The notes below the pieces were generated by a model. It saw nothing but the letters and a program-made list of their open reading frames with translations, did not search any database and was not told the origin of the DNA. Position numbers and translations under genes: made by a program. 64,000 nt of DNA from DAOTXR01 sp034435375 (GTDB lineage Bacteria > Chloroflexota > Anaerolineae > Aggregatilineales > UBA3940), in NCBI GenBank assembly GCA_034435375.1, contig DAOTXR010000047.1, positions 23,377 to 87,376 on the forward strand. The letters run 5' to 3'. Shown here piece after piece: positions 43,706-52,695 of this stretch. Numbering within the stretch: position 1 is the stretch's first letter; the number at the start of each line of letters is the position of its first letter.

Positions 43706-43724
43706 AGCGAGTTGTACACTCGCT
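43706..43724. terminator. Hairpin between convergent MFS and LysM genes
   Basis: AGCGAGT pairs with ACTCGCT around TGTAC; it lies in the 70-base gap between the two stop codons. Confidence 0.45.
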
Positions 43725-43747
43725 TCCCCAGATTCTGCCCTGGAAGT

Positions 43748-45193
43748 TTAGATCCGGGCGCGGCGGATCAGGAAGAAGTAACCGGCGGCACCAACCGCGC
43801 TAAGGAAGAACACCACACCCAGCGCTCCGACCAGCGCCGTTGCCCAGGTAGGCATACCGCCACCAGTCTGGGTCGGAGGCTTTGAGGCTTCCTCCGCCCC
43901 GGCAGCCGACTTGACACCAAACTCCCGTATGAGTATCGACCCTGACATTAACTCGACGGACCAGGTCTGTTCGTTAGTCGGTACATAGCTATCAGCCGTC
44001 CATGACACGACATATTGACCCGGCGCAAGTTCCGTGAAACAGTAAGGCTCGCTAGTACCATCGGTGGTGTAAAGTCCTACCATCTGTGAGCCATCATTCA
44101 GAGCGAAAGTGATCCCAGCCAGCAATGTTTCCTGTGAGTCTCGCAGGCCGTTGCTGTTCTTGTCGTCATAGCTCATTACGCAGATCGAGCCTGGCGTCTC
44201 CGGGGCCGGGGCTTCGGCAGGAACCGAGGTGGCCTCGGCAGGCGACTCCGTTACTTCAGCAGAGGGAGTTCCCTGCTCTTCAGACAGGGTGGCAGTTGGA
44301 GCGCTCCCCTCCTTAATCACCAGACGAGTCCCCAGGACAATGACATTGGAGTTGAGATTGTTGAGCCGCTTGATGTCGTCGATGGTGACGCCGTACAGCC
44401 ACGCCAGGTAGCTGATGGAATCGCCCACCTGAACTGTGTGCACGATGCGGCCTGTGGGATCAGGCGTCGCTCTGGTCGACTGAGCCGGCACAGGGGTCGG
44501 CTGAGCCGGCGGCGACGTAGGCTGTGGGTTAGTGGAGGGGGACCCTGCCACTGTCAAGCTAGCATCGTCCCAGAAGGCGCTGTTGCGCTTGACGCACCAG
44601 TCTGGACGGCTGCGAACATAGACCGTGATCTGCGCAGCCTGAGCCGTGGCTTGGACCGAAAATTGCTGGTAGGTATCCATGGCAGCAACCGCTGTTGACC
44701 ATACCACCGAAGATGCAAACGGATTGTCGCCTCCTTGCGGATCAATGCCAATCATCAGCTTCGCATTGGCGGTCGAACTGGCCTTGGCGAGATCATCGGT
44801 TGACCAAGCATGTCCCCAGATGGTGAAGCGGTAGGTCGTACCGGGGGTGACGCTGACCTGCTGATAGATGCCTGCGTTGTGGCTTGAGAAGTCCGTGAAG
44901 TACTGGAGAGCATACGTTCCGCCGTGGACACGCCCAGCCATGGCCGTCGAGACAACTTGATAAAAGGGTCTAAAATTGTAGCACCCACTCACCGGAGTTT
45001 CCCACCAGGGTTTCCAACCATTGGGCACAGTGCTGCCATCGCCAATGGGATCATAAGCTCCGCTCTCAAAGCCAGGGTTGGCGAGTAGATTATCCTGCGT
45101 GCGGGGTGCTCCCCAGACTGGTGCTGCGAAGACCGCTGTGAGGACGATCACGGCTGCAACCACGAGCGCCTGTGCACGACGGAGTGTTCTCAT
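43748..45193 (-). CDS. LysM-containing, membrane-anchored surface protein
   Basis: A 481-residue exported protein. Signal peptide: RRAQALVVAAVIVLTAVFAA, cleaved after PVWGA. A carbohydrate-binding-like domain starts at NLLANPGFESGAYDP (residues about 35-205). After a Pro/Thr linker comes a LysM module (IVHTVQVGDSISYLAWLYG, IDDIKRLNNLNSNVIVLGTR), a Ser/Pro/Glu linker, an SdrD-B-like beta domain (ICVMSYDDKNSNGLRDSQET) and a C-terminal helix ATALVGALGVVFFLSAVGAA followed by RRARI. LysM binds peptidoglycan-type GlcNAc polymers, so it may tie the membrane to the wall or to outer polymers. GAGAGGG precedes ATG 45193. No enzyme active site is recognised. Confidence 0.82.
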   Translation of the reverse strand: MRTLRRAQALVVAAVIVLTAVFAAPVWGAPRTQDNLLANPGFESGAYDPIGDGSTVPNGWKPWWETPVSGCYNFRPFYQVVSTAMAGRVHGGTYALQYFTDFSSHNAGIYQQVSVTPGTTYRFTIWGHAWSTDDLAKASSTANAKLMIGIDPQGGDNPFASSVVWSTAVAAMDTYQQFSVQATAQAAQITVYVRSRPDWCVKRNSAFWDDASLTVAGSPSTNPQPTSPPAQPTPVPAQSTRATPDPTGRIVHTVQVGDSISYLAWLYGVTIDDIKRLNNLNSNVIVLGTRLVIKEGSAPTATLSEEQGTPSAEVTESPAEATSVPAEAPAPETPGSICVMSYDDKNSNGLRDSQETLLAGITFALNDGSQMVGLYTTDGTSEPYCFTELAPGQYVVSWTADSYVPTNEQTWSVELMSGSILIREFGVKSAAGAEEASKPPTQTGGGMPTWATALVGALGVVFFLSAVGAAGYFFLIRRARI

Positions 45194-45626
45194 GCTAATC
45201 CCTCTCAGCTACGCGTTGTGGCAGAGGTCTGTCAGCGGACACACAGGGTTCATCCAGCAGCAATTCCATCTCGGCAACGGGGCCAGAGGATAAACCCTAA
45301 AGCTGATCGCCGCATGGCCTGTGATCAACATCGGGAAGCAGGCGCAGCTCGCATCAAACTCTGATCCGTGGGCAGACCAGTTGAATGATACCGCTGAATA
45401 GCCAAGCTGACAAAAGACGCATATTTCCTACTGTGGCTCCTCCACATGCTCTTCAACTCCACTGCTCTTTACAATGATAGGACAAATGTGCTATTCTGTT
45501 CTTCAGCGTCTGGTCTTTGATCCAGGTTTGTGCTAAGATGAAACATGAAGATAGTGAGACTCGTATCATTGGATGCACACCTATTCGAACTAAAGGTCAG
45601 AGACCCGCATAGGGTGGGGAGACAAC
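45194..45626. other. Divergent region between LysM gene and ftsK
   Basis: No gene in 433 bases. The ftsK promoter with its palindrome lies at 45468-45497 and gives ftsK a leader of about 120 bases. I could not place a promoter for the LysM gene with confidence. Confidence 0.6.
45468..45497 (+). promoter_or_regulatory. ftsK promoter with palindrome in the spacer (SOS-box candidate)
   Basis: TTTACA (45468-45473), 18 bases, TATTCT (45492-45497). The palindrome TAGGAC-AAAT-GTGCTA (45478-45493) fills the spacer and touches the -10 box. It differs by a single base from the site at 33660 before nadK-recN. Confidence 0.6.
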
Positions 45627-48600
45627 ATGGGAAGGCGCAGAGACGAGCCTGAGCGCGGTGGTAGTTCGCGTCTCCCCGGCGGGATCCGCCGGTCAGAGGA
45701 TGAAGAGGAAGAGCAACAGACACCGCTCTCGCGGTTGAATCCGTTCGGCAAGAGACGAGAAAGTGACGACAGCGAGCAGCGGCCTCCGCGCGGTGGCCCG
45801 TCGAGAGGGGATCGCACCGCAGATGAGGATAACCAGGGGGGAGGGCTGCTAGGCGGCATTCGCTCGCGACTGCCATTCGGTGGCAGTCGCGAGGAGGCAC
45901 CTCCCTCCCGCGGAGGATCGCGTCCAGGCCCAGGGGCGTCTGGTGGACAGGGATCACGCGGTAGTGGACCTCCACGTAGCCCCGGAGGCCGCGGCGGTCA
46001 GCCCAGCGATCAGGGCGGGGGACTGCTAGGCGGCATCCGATCGCGCCTCCCCTTCGGAGGCGGGCGGGAAGAGGAAGAGGAAGATAGCAGTGACCTCGAC
46101 TCCCACCTGGGTGGTCCGCGTCCAGGCAGCCCCCCTGGCGGACGATCCGGTTCGCCTCGCCGTCCTGGTGGTCTGCCTGGCAGAGAAGAAGAGCCGTCAC
46201 GCCCAGGTGGCCGACCAGGCTCGCCACCCCGGCCTGGCGGACGACCTGAATCCCCCTTGCCGCCCGCTGGACGCCCTGGATCGCCATCACGCCCCGGTGG
46301 CCTGCCTGGATCGGGTCCAGGTGGCCAACCGCGCACGGGTGGTGGGCTTCCTGGCGCAGGGCTAGGTGGTCAGCCCCGTCCCGGCGGCCTGCCTGGAACT
46401 GCCCCCGGCGGGCCAGGACGCACTGGACCTCTCCCTGGCTCTGGGCCGGGTGGCCCGCGCCCGGGCGGCCTCCCGGGAGGGCGTCCAGGTATACCGCCGG
46501 AGGATGAGGACGAAGACCTAGGCGGCAGCCCCCTGAGGCCGGGCGGTTTGCCGGGGTCGGGGCCAAGTGGTCAGCCACGGCCCGGCGGTCTCCCCGGTGG
46601 ACGCCCCGGCTCACCATCACGTCCCGGCGGCTTGCCAGGAGGACGTCCTGGCTCGCCATCACGGCCAGGCGGAGGTCTACCTGGATCGGGGCCAGGCAGT
46701 CAGGGACGCACCGGACCTTTGCCCGGCGCAGGCCCTGGTGGGCCACGTCCCGGCGGCTTGCCAGGAGGACGTCCTGGCTCGCCATCACGGCCAGGCGGAG
46801 GTCTACCTGGATCGGGGCCAGGCAGTCAGGGACACACCGGGCCTTTGCCCGGCGCAGGCCCCGGTGGGCCACGTCCAGGGGGACCGCCAGGCAGTCAGCC
46901 CGGCTCACCGTCACGTCCGGGCGGCGGCCCGCCAGGAGGCATCCAGGCTGGTGGACCACGCCCAGGCGGCGAATCGCCCCTAGGTCGTGGAGGGCTGCCA
47001 GGTAGTACTCAGCCCGGTGGCCAGCGACCTGGTGGACCACCTGGCGCTGGCGGCGTATCGCCTTCTCGCCCAGGAGGTGGTCCTCCTGGTACACCACCCA
47101 CAGCCCCACCACGCCCAGGAGCCTCTCCAGCCGCCAGCATGCCTGGCGGAATCAGCCCTTCGCGTCCAGCTGGTGGCAAGTCGCCAACGCGGGCCGCAGG
47201 AAGACCCACCACCGGGCGAGGCAGGGCCAAAGCGCCAGAAGCCGAGCCGCTGCTCTCGCTAGACACGAAACTGGATCTGCTGGGGGGCGCTCTGATCATC
47301 TTTGCTCTGATCACCGTCCTGAGCTTCCTCTCCAGGGAGCCAGGCGCGCTGACCCGCATCTGGCTGCGTTTTATCTACCAGACCTTCGGGTGGGGTGCCT
47401 ACGTTGTGCCATTCGGGATCGGCGCGATTGGTGTGTGGCTGATCTGGCGGCATTTTGGCGAGCAGTTGCCACCCGTAGACCCGGTGCGCATCACCGGCGC
47501 ACTGATTCTGTTTGTTGGCCTGCTCACTTTCCTGCATGCCAGCGTGTCGGCCTTTCAACCAGTGGGGCAGGTGTGGATCGATCCGACATTGGCTGACCCA
47601 GCCACGCCGGGCTACACCCCAACGCTGATCTGGGAGAAAGCCAGAGCTTGCCCGAATGACCCCCAGCCGCTGGTTAACCAAGGCTGGATCCTGCAACAGG
47701 CCCACCTCGGCAGCTATGACATTGCCCAGTGCGGATATGGCGGCGGCTACATCGGCGCATTTATTCAGGTGACAGTGCAAAACCTGATCGGCGGTGTGGC
47801 TGTTTTCGTCATCGGGTTGGCTGCCATGATCGTCGGTCTGATGATGGCCACCCGAACAACGCTGCCCGAGGCTCTTCAGTATGCCATCGACGCGTTTAAT
47901 CGGTTGCGTGGCCAACCGTCTGCCAAGCCCACAGCCTACAGACGCGACGAAAAGGGCAGACTCGTCCCTTATCAGGCCAAAGAAGAAGCAGGGAAGGAAG
48001 AAGACAAGGAACCAAAGCCGGCAGTCCAGCCCAGAGGTAGAGTGCCCGGCGCAGAGGGTGCCAAGCCCGGGGAAGGCGAAGAAGAGAAGAAACCTGCTCC
48101 ATCTCCGGCGGCTGTTCCTCAGGGACGACCCTCGATTGTCACCGGTTTGGGGCCAGCTGGTACACCACCTACAGAGGCGCCAACACCAGTAAGTGCGGCT
48201 GCGCCTGTCGCAACAGCCCCAGCGGAGATGACCGCAACTGCGCCACCGTCGCCAGCGCCTGCTGGCCAAGCAGCGCCGCCATCAGGCGGGCCGCCCCCAC
48301 CAGCCAGCGGAGCTGGCCCGCAGCCTGCGAGACCGCTTCCGGGGGCTGGGGGACCGCCAAGCGGAGGCCCGCCTAGTGGGCCACCCAAACCGCCTGGTGC
48401 GCCATCGGGCCTGCCGGGGCCACAGCCTGGCGGCAGGCTACCGGGGCTGCCCGGATCGCAAACTGGTGGTAGACCACCGGGCCTGCCTGGGGCTCAGCCA
48501 GGGGGAACGCCACCGGCGGCACCCGAGTCAAAACCCAGCACGCCTTTGCCTGGGTCTGGCCCTGTCGGCCATCCTGGCTCACCGTCACCCCCGCTGTCAC

Positions 48601-50984
48601 GTCCGGTTGACAAGCCCAAAGCAGATACTGAAGACGAGGACACCGACAGCGATAATACTTCCCCCGGCGCTGGTTCGGGAGGGCCTTCCCCCCTGCCGCG
48701 ATCAAGCGTGCCGCCGCAGCGTAGCAGTCTAGCGCCGGGGTCTGGAGCATCAGCGGCGGTCGGGCCACGCCCTCAAACACCTCTACCACGTCCAGGTGGG
48801 CCACCGCCTGCCGGGGCTTCGCCTGGAGCGAGCCAGATCCGGCCAGGGGCAGGCCGTACCTTCGGCCCACCGCCGCCGGAATCGCTAGGGGGAGGGCGGC
48901 CAGCTCCCAAACCCAGCTCTCCTGAGAAGACGGAGGACGGGGGGGCCGGCAAAGACGACATCGTATTCGACGATCTGGCAGGCGAGCTTGACGACCTGAG
49001 GCGGGCCACCGATTTGGACCGAAACACCCCCCAGGCCGACATGGGCGATAAAAAACCTGCGACCAACGAGACGCCGATTTCGGACAAACCTGCTCTCAGG
49101 CCGGTAGCTGCCATGCCGCCTGCCCCCGCCACCAAAGAGCCTGGCGGCACGCCGGCCGGGGCCAGCCCGACTCCGAGCAGCAGCTCAGGCCAGGCTGCGG
49201 CAGTCAGGTCTGACGAGGGAACGAGGCTCTCGCCCGAAGCAGCTTCCAGGCCAGCATCCTCAACTGCAACCGTAGCAGCGCCTCCAGCGCCGGCGCCCAA
49301 ATCCTCCCCTTCTGTGGGGGCAACTCCTGCGCCAAAACCCTCCCAGCCACCCAGGATTGAGGCCGAGACCAAGAAACCTGAGGAGAAGCCCGCCTGGGAA
49401 CTGCCCACCATCGAGAGGATGCTGGACGTTACTGTAGAAAAGACCATCACCGACGAGGAGATGCGACGGCGGGCAGAGATCATCGAGCAGACGTTGGCCA
49501 GCTTCGGCGCACCGGGCAGGGTTGTCGAAGTCAACCATGGGCCGGTCATCACCCAATTCGGCGTTGAACCCGATTACATCGACGGTCGGGCCGGGAAACG
49601 TGTCAAAGTCAAGGTTGGCAAGATTGGTGCGCTGGCCGACGACCTGGCCCTGTCACTAGCCGCGCCTTCGATCCGCATCGAGGCTCCAGTGCCGGGCAAG
49701 GGATATGTAGGCATCGAGGTTCCTAACGCCGAGCCAAGCATTGTCGGGCTACGTGACGTGATGGGCACGCCTGAGTTCCGCAATCTCAGGTCGCCACTCA
49801 AGCTGGCTCTGGGTCAGGACGTGTCTGGGCAGCCTGTCGTTGCCGATCTGACATCGATGCCCCACTTGCTGATCGCTGGGACCACGGGGTCTGGCAAGTC
49901 AGTGTGTGTCAACGGCATCATCTGCACCATGCTGATGACCTGCACACCCGACGAGCTTAAGATGATCATGGTCGACCCAAAGCGGGTCGAGTTGACTAAC
50001 TATAACGGCGTTCCACACCTGATGGCTCCTGTAGTGACCGAGTTGGAGCGCATCGTCGGCGTCCTAAAGTGGGTTCAACGTGAGATGGACGACCGCTATC
50101 GCAAGTTTGCGATGGCCGGCGCACGCAACATCACCGACTACAATAGCCGCATCGAGAAGGAGCAGATCGACGGGGAACGGTTAGCCTATATCATTGTGAT
50201 CGTGGACGAGTTAGCTGACCTGATGATGCTGGCGCCTGATGAGACGGAACGTGTGATCACCCGTCTGGCCCAGATGGCCCGTGCTACAGGCATCCACATT
50301 ATCATCAGCACACAGCGACCTAGCGTGGATGTGGTAACCGGCCTGATCAAAGCCAACTTCCCGGCGCGTATAGCCTTCGCGGTTGCCACCGGCGTTGACT
50401 CGCGCGTCATCCTGGACATGCCAGGGGCAGAGAAACTGTTGGGTCGCGGCGACATGTTGTTCCAGGCTCCTGATGCACCGATGCCCCTCCGCCTGCAAGG
50501 TGTCTACGTCTCCGACGAGGAGATTGAGCGGATTGTCGAGCATTGGCGTAAGCAGGCTGCCAAGGCGCCCACTCGTCCAGGCACAGGGCCGCTGCCCCCT
50601 ACACCCGGCGGCAGCCCTGGAGGCCGCGCCCCAGCCAGTTCAGCTCCTGCCAGCGAGATGTTCACGCCGCGCATGCTCCAGGTACCTGGCGCTGGAGATG
50701 ACGACGAGGGTGACATCGACGACCTGTTTGATGAAGCAGTCGAGTTGGTGCGTGGGATGGAAAAGGCATCGATCTCGCTGCTCCAGCGACACTTGCGCAT
50801 CGGTTACACCCGCGCAGCCCGGCTGATCGATCTGATGGAGGAGCGCGGTGTGATTGGCCCACACGAGGGCGGCAGTAAACCTCGTGTAGTCCTCGACGAG
50901 AACGGAAATCCACTTGGAGATGGCGAGGACGATGGCACCGATGCGGAAGAGGATGAAACGGACGCACAGGATAGTGACACCTGA
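45627..50984 (+). CDS. ftsK: DNA translocase FtsK/SpoIIIE with giant disordered linkers
   Basis: A 1785-residue protein, about twice normal. Residues 1-545 are Gly/Pro/Arg/Ser-rich and disordered, with units such as RPGGLPG and GRPGSPSRPGG. Residues about 548-740 carry four membrane helices (LDLLGGALIIFALITVLSF; VTVQNLIGGVAVFVIGLAAM). A second Pro/Ala/Gly linker runs to about 1255. The motor follows: PTIERMLDVT, HLLIAGTTGSGKSVCVNGI (Walker A near 1418), MIMVDPKRVELTNYNGVPHL, IIVIVDELADLMMLA (Walker B) and HIIISTQRPSVDVVTG. The gamma winged helix (ISLLQRHLRIGYTRAARLID) is at about 1705-1760. It pumps chromosome ends through the division septum and sorts them by KOPS-like sites. GGGGAG precedes ATG 45627. 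Confidence 0.95.
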   Translation: MGRRRDEPERGGSSRLPGGIRRSEDEEEEQQTPLSRLNPFGKRRESDDSEQRPPRGGPSRGDRTADEDNQGGGLLGGIRSRLPFGGSREEAPPSRGGSRPGPGASGGQGSRGSGPPRSPGGRGGQPSDQGGGLLGGIRSRLPFGGGREEEEEDSSDLDSHLGGPRPGSPPGGRSGSPRRPGGLPGREEEPSRPGGRPGSPPRPGGRPESPLPPAGRPGSPSRPGGLPGSGPGGQPRTGGGLPGAGLGGQPRPGGLPGTAPGGPGRTGPLPGSGPGGPRPGGLPGGRPGIPPEDEDEDLGGSPLRPGGLPGSGPSGQPRPGGLPGGRPGSPSRPGGLPGGRPGSPSRPGGGLPGSGPGSQGRTGPLPGAGPGGPRPGGLPGGRPGSPSRPGGGLPGSGPGSQGHTGPLPGAGPGGPRPGGPPGSQPGSPSRPGGGPPGGIQAGGPRPGGESPLGRGGLPGSTQPGGQRPGGPPGAGGVSPSRPGGGPPGTPPTAPPRPGASPAASMPGGISPSRPAGGKSPTRAAGRPTTGRGRAKAPEAEPLLSLDTKLDLLGGALIIFALITVLSFLSREPGALTRIWLRFIYQTFGWGAYVVPFGIGAIGVWLIWRHFGEQLPPVDPVRITGALILFVGLLTFLHASVSAFQPVGQVWIDPTLADPATPGYTPTLIWEKARACPNDPQPLVNQGWILQQAHLGSYDIAQCGYGGGYIGAFIQVTVQNLIGGVAVFVIGLAAMIVGLMMATRTTLPEALQYAIDAFNRLRGQPSAKPTAYRRDEKGRLVPYQAKEEAGKEEDKEPKPAVQPRGRVPGAEGAKPGEGEEEKKPAPSPAAVPQGRPSIVTGLGPAGTPPTEAPTPVSAAAPVATAPAEMTATAPPSPAPAGQAAPPSGGPPPPASGAGPQPARPLPGAGGPPSGGPPSGPPKPPGAPSGLPGPQPGGRLPGLPGSQTGGRPPGLPGAQPGGTPPAAPESKPSTPLPGSGPVGHPGSPSPPLSRPVDKPKADTEDEDTDSDNTSPGAGSGGPSPLPRSSVPPQRSSLAPGSGASAAVGPRPQTPLPRPGGPPPAGASPGASQIRPGAGRTFGPPPPESLGGGRPAPKPSSPEKTEDGGAGKDDIVFDDLAGELDDLRRATDLDRNTPQADMGDKKPATNETPISDKPALRPVAAMPPAPATKEPGGTPAGASPTPSSSSGQAAAVRSDEGTRLSPEAASRPASSTATVAAPPAPAPKSSPSVGATPAPKPSQPPRIEAETKKPEEKPAWELPTIERMLDVTVEKTITDEEMRRRAEIIEQTLASFGAPGRVVEVNHGPVITQFGVEPDYIDGRAGKRVKVKVGKIGALADDLALSLAAPSIRIEAPVPGKGYVGIEVPNAEPSIVGLRDVMGTPEFRNLRSPLKLALGQDVSGQPVVADLTSMPHLLIAGTTGSGKSVCVNGIICTMLMTCTPDELKMIMVDPKRVELTNYNGVPHLMAPVVTELERIVGVLKWVQREMDDRYRKFAMAGARNITDYNSRIEKEQIDGERLAYIIVIVDELADLMMLAPDETERVITRLAQMARATGIHIIISTQRPSVDVVTGLIKANFPARIAFAVATGVDSRVILDMPGAEKLLGRGDMLFQAPDAPMPLRLQGVYVSDEEIERIVEHWRKQAAKAPTRPGTGPLPPTPGGSPGGRAPASSAPASEMFTPRMLQVPGAGDDDEGDIDDLFDEAVELVRGMEKASISLLQRHLRIGYTRAARLIDLMEERGVIGPHEGGSKPRVVLDENGNPLGDGEDDGTDAEEDETDAQDSDT
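46621..46872 (+). repeat. Two 126-bp tandem repeats inside ftsK
   Basis: Units 46621-46746 and 46747-46872 are nearly identical in DNA (few changes, for example GCACCGGACC versus ACACCGGGCC) and keep frame (42 codons). A diverged third unit starts at 46873. They lie in the N-terminal Gly/Pro/Arg region, which shows shorter related units on both sides. Confidence 0.85.
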
Positions 50985-51050
50985 TCAGAGGATAGCCTGG
51001 CTCCGTCAACGTCTCAATCTCCAGACAGGACCGAGCTCATTATTCCTGTA

Positions 51051-51082
51051 GGGCCAGGTCTGGCCCCATTGATGGGCCTTTT
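51051..51082 (+). terminator. ftsK terminator
   Basis: GGCCC (51062-51066) pairs with GGGCC (51074-51078), followed by TTTT; an overlapping alternative stem GGGCCAG/CTGGCCC lies at 51051-51066. It is 67 bases after the ftsK stop. Confidence 0.55.
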
Positions 51083-51297
51083 CCAGACGGCTTGATATTT
51101 GGAACCCTTGACCTCTTCTGCTATCATTGGGCTGCAAGAGGAATTTGCTCAGGATCAAGCTAATAACTCATTTCACATATCTGGCGACAGTGAGACATTC
51201 CCTCGTTGTGTTCTTGACCGGCGCATGCTTCAGGCTCTGCCCTCCAGGCAGAAAGGTATTATTTGCACCTCAGGGAGAAGGAGGAGTCACGTACGGA

Positions 51298-51327
51298 TTG
51301 TTTCAAGTCCACCCAGTAGGCTAGAGT
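51298..51327 (+). promoter_or_regulatory. Promoter of the BMP/ABC transporter operon
   Basis: TTGTTT (51298-51303), 18 bases, TAGAGT (51322-51327), 63 bases before ATG 51391. A hairpin (GGGCACA with TGTG-T-CCC, 51332-51353) would lie at the 5' end of the transcript. Confidence 0.4.
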
Positions 51328-51390
51328 AAAAGGGCACATTATTGATGTGTCCCGTATTTTCTTCCACAAAGTTATGAGGAGAAAAAGACA

Positions 51391-52455
51391 ATGAACAAGC
51401 GTTCGCTTTTAGTCCTGCCTCTCTTGGTCATTTTGTCCCTGCTGCTCGCGTCCTGCACCGGCGGCGGAGCCGCGACCGAAGAACCATTCAAGGCCGGCAT
51501 GGTCACCGATGTGGGCGGCATCGACGACAAGTCCTTCAACGCCACGTCTTGGCACGGGATGGAGCTGGCCCAGGAGCAGCTGGGAGTCGAGGTGGCTTAT
51601 CTCGAGTCGCAGCAGCAGACCGACTACGCGGCCAACATCACCCAGTTTATCGACCAGGGATACGACATGATCGTAACCGTCGGCTTTCTGCTTGGCGAGG
51701 ACACCAAGACCTTTGCTGAGCAGAATCCCGATGTGAAGTTCGCCATCGTGGACTACTCCTACGATCCGACGATCAACAACGTATTGGGGCTGACCTTCGC
51801 AACGGATCAAGCGGCCTTTCTGGCCGGGTACGTCGCGGCCGGTATGACTCAGACCGGCAAGGTCGGCACCTTTGGCGGCATTGCTATCCCGCCAGTCACC
51901 ATCTTCATGGTCGGCTTCGAGAGCGGCGTGAAGTATTACAACGAGGTCCACGGGACGAACGTCGAGGTCCTGGGGTGGAACACCGAGACCGGCGAGGGCC
52001 TGTTTGTTGGCAACTTCGAGTCGACTGATGATGGCCGTCGCGCTGGTGAGGACCTCATCGCCGAAGGTGCAGACATTGTCATGCCTGTGGCCGGCCCGGT
52101 CGGACTGGGCACGGCAGCGGCAGTCCAGGAGAACCCCGGCACAATGCTCATCGGTGTTGACACCGACTGGTGCGTCAGCGCGGCGGAATACTGCCCCGTG
52201 ACTCTGACCAGCGTCCTGAAGAACATGGACGTGGCTGTGCTCGAGGCGGTGCGTCAGGGCAAGGAAGGTACCTTCGCAGGAGGCGTCTACCTCGGCACGC
52301 TGGAGAATGGTGGCGTGGGACTGGCTGACTTCCACGAGTTTGACAGCGCGGTGCCCCAAGAGCTGAAGGATGAGCTTGAAGGGCTCACGCAGGACATTAT
52401 CGATGGCCAGATCGATACCGGCTGGGCAGACTATCTCGCCTCGCTTGGGTCGTAA
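51391..52455 (+). CDS. BMP-family ABC transporter substrate-binding lipoprotein
   Basis: A 354-residue lipoprotein. The signal peptide ends in LLLASC with Cys 22, then TGGGAATEEP. The mature part is a BMP/PnrA-type binding protein: AGMVTDVGGIDDKSFNATSW, QQTDYAANITQFIDQGYD, FAIVDYSYDP, LTFATDQAAFLAGYVAAGM and TFGGIAIPPVTIFMVGFESG. The family binds nucleosides (purine nucleosides in PnrA) for ABC import; Asp-Asp, Phe and Asn in the first motif line the base pocket. GAGGAGA lies before ATG 51391. A strong hairpin after the stop separates it from the ATPase gene. A second, membrane-fused copy of this domain is encoded at 54218. Confidence 0.92.
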   Translation: MNKRSLLVLPLLVILSLLLASCTGGGAATEEPFKAGMVTDVGGIDDKSFNATSWHGMELAQEQLGVEVAYLESQQQTDYAANITQFIDQGYDMIVTVGFLLGEDTKTFAEQNPDVKFAIVDYSYDPTINNVLGLTFATDQAAFLAGYVAAGMTQTGKVGTFGGIAIPPVTIFMVGFESGVKYYNEVHGTNVEVLGWNTETGEGLFVGNFESTDDGRRAGEDLIAEGADIVMPVAGPVGLGTAAAVQENPGTMLIGVDTDWCVSAAEYCPVTLTSVLKNMDVAVLEAVRQGKEGTFAGGVYLGTLENGGVGLADFHEFDSAVPQELKDELEGLTQDIIDGQIDTGWADYLASLGS

Positions 52456-52479
52456 ATCCTGCTAAGACACTGGCTTTCT

Positions 52480-52508
52480 GGGCGGTGCTGGACATTCCGG
52501 CACCGCCC
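52480..52508 (+). terminator. Intercistronic hairpin after the binding-protein gene
   Basis: GGGCGGTGCTGG (52480-52491) pairs with CCGGCACCGCCC (52497-52508) with one G-T pair around ACATT. No T-run. Such hairpins partly stop or stabilise transcripts so that the binding protein is made in excess. Confidence 0.6.
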
Positions 52509-52695
52509 CACGCCTGCCGGTGAATGTTCCAGAAACATCAACACAGATAGATCTGAAGTTTTTGCAGATATACCGGTCAAAACACTTCCGATAAAGTACC
52601 TGACCCTGTCCTGTCGTCATTTATTCCCCCCTCTATAGTGCTCTATATGGCCCTTGAGGATTGAAGAGGTGGGGTCCCTTGGTTGAGGAGGACAG

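Larger units (their letters stand above)
50985..51390. other. Region between ftsK and the BMP/ABC operon
   Basis: No convincing gene in 406 bases. It holds the ftsK terminator (51051-51082), a TCTGCC-CTCCA-GGCAGA hairpin at 51236-51252, the operon promoter (51298-51327) and a leader hairpin (51332-51353). Short open frames here lack ribosome-binding sites and resemble nothing. Confidence 0.6.

Noticed and set aside
37384..45310. A 14-base match CTAAAGCTGATCGC at about 37385 and 45297
   Set aside because: Short, in different settings, no palindrome and no further copies noticed; chance is enough.
46500..47100. Repeats in ftsK considered as a CRISPR array
   Set aside because: Units are in frame, 126 bp and coding, with no constant repeats and unique spacers.
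45469..47112. A 547-codon open frame on the minus strand opposite the ftsK N-terminal region
   Set aside because: It is a shadow of the GC-rich repeated codons of ftsK. It has no family resemblance, covers the ftsK promoter and has no ribosome-binding site.
47259..48269. A 336-codon minus-strand frame opposite ftsK
   Set aside because: Composition-driven shadow; the plus strand encodes the membrane part and linker of FtsK with clear features.
51099..51329. A 76-codon frame between ftsK and the BMP gene
   Set aside because: No ribosome-binding site, no resemblance to a protein, and it overlaps the operon promoter.
51409..52359. A 316-codon minus-strand frame opposite the BMP lipoprotein
   Set aside because: The plus strand carries an unmistakable BMP protein with lipobox; the antisense frame has no features of a protein.
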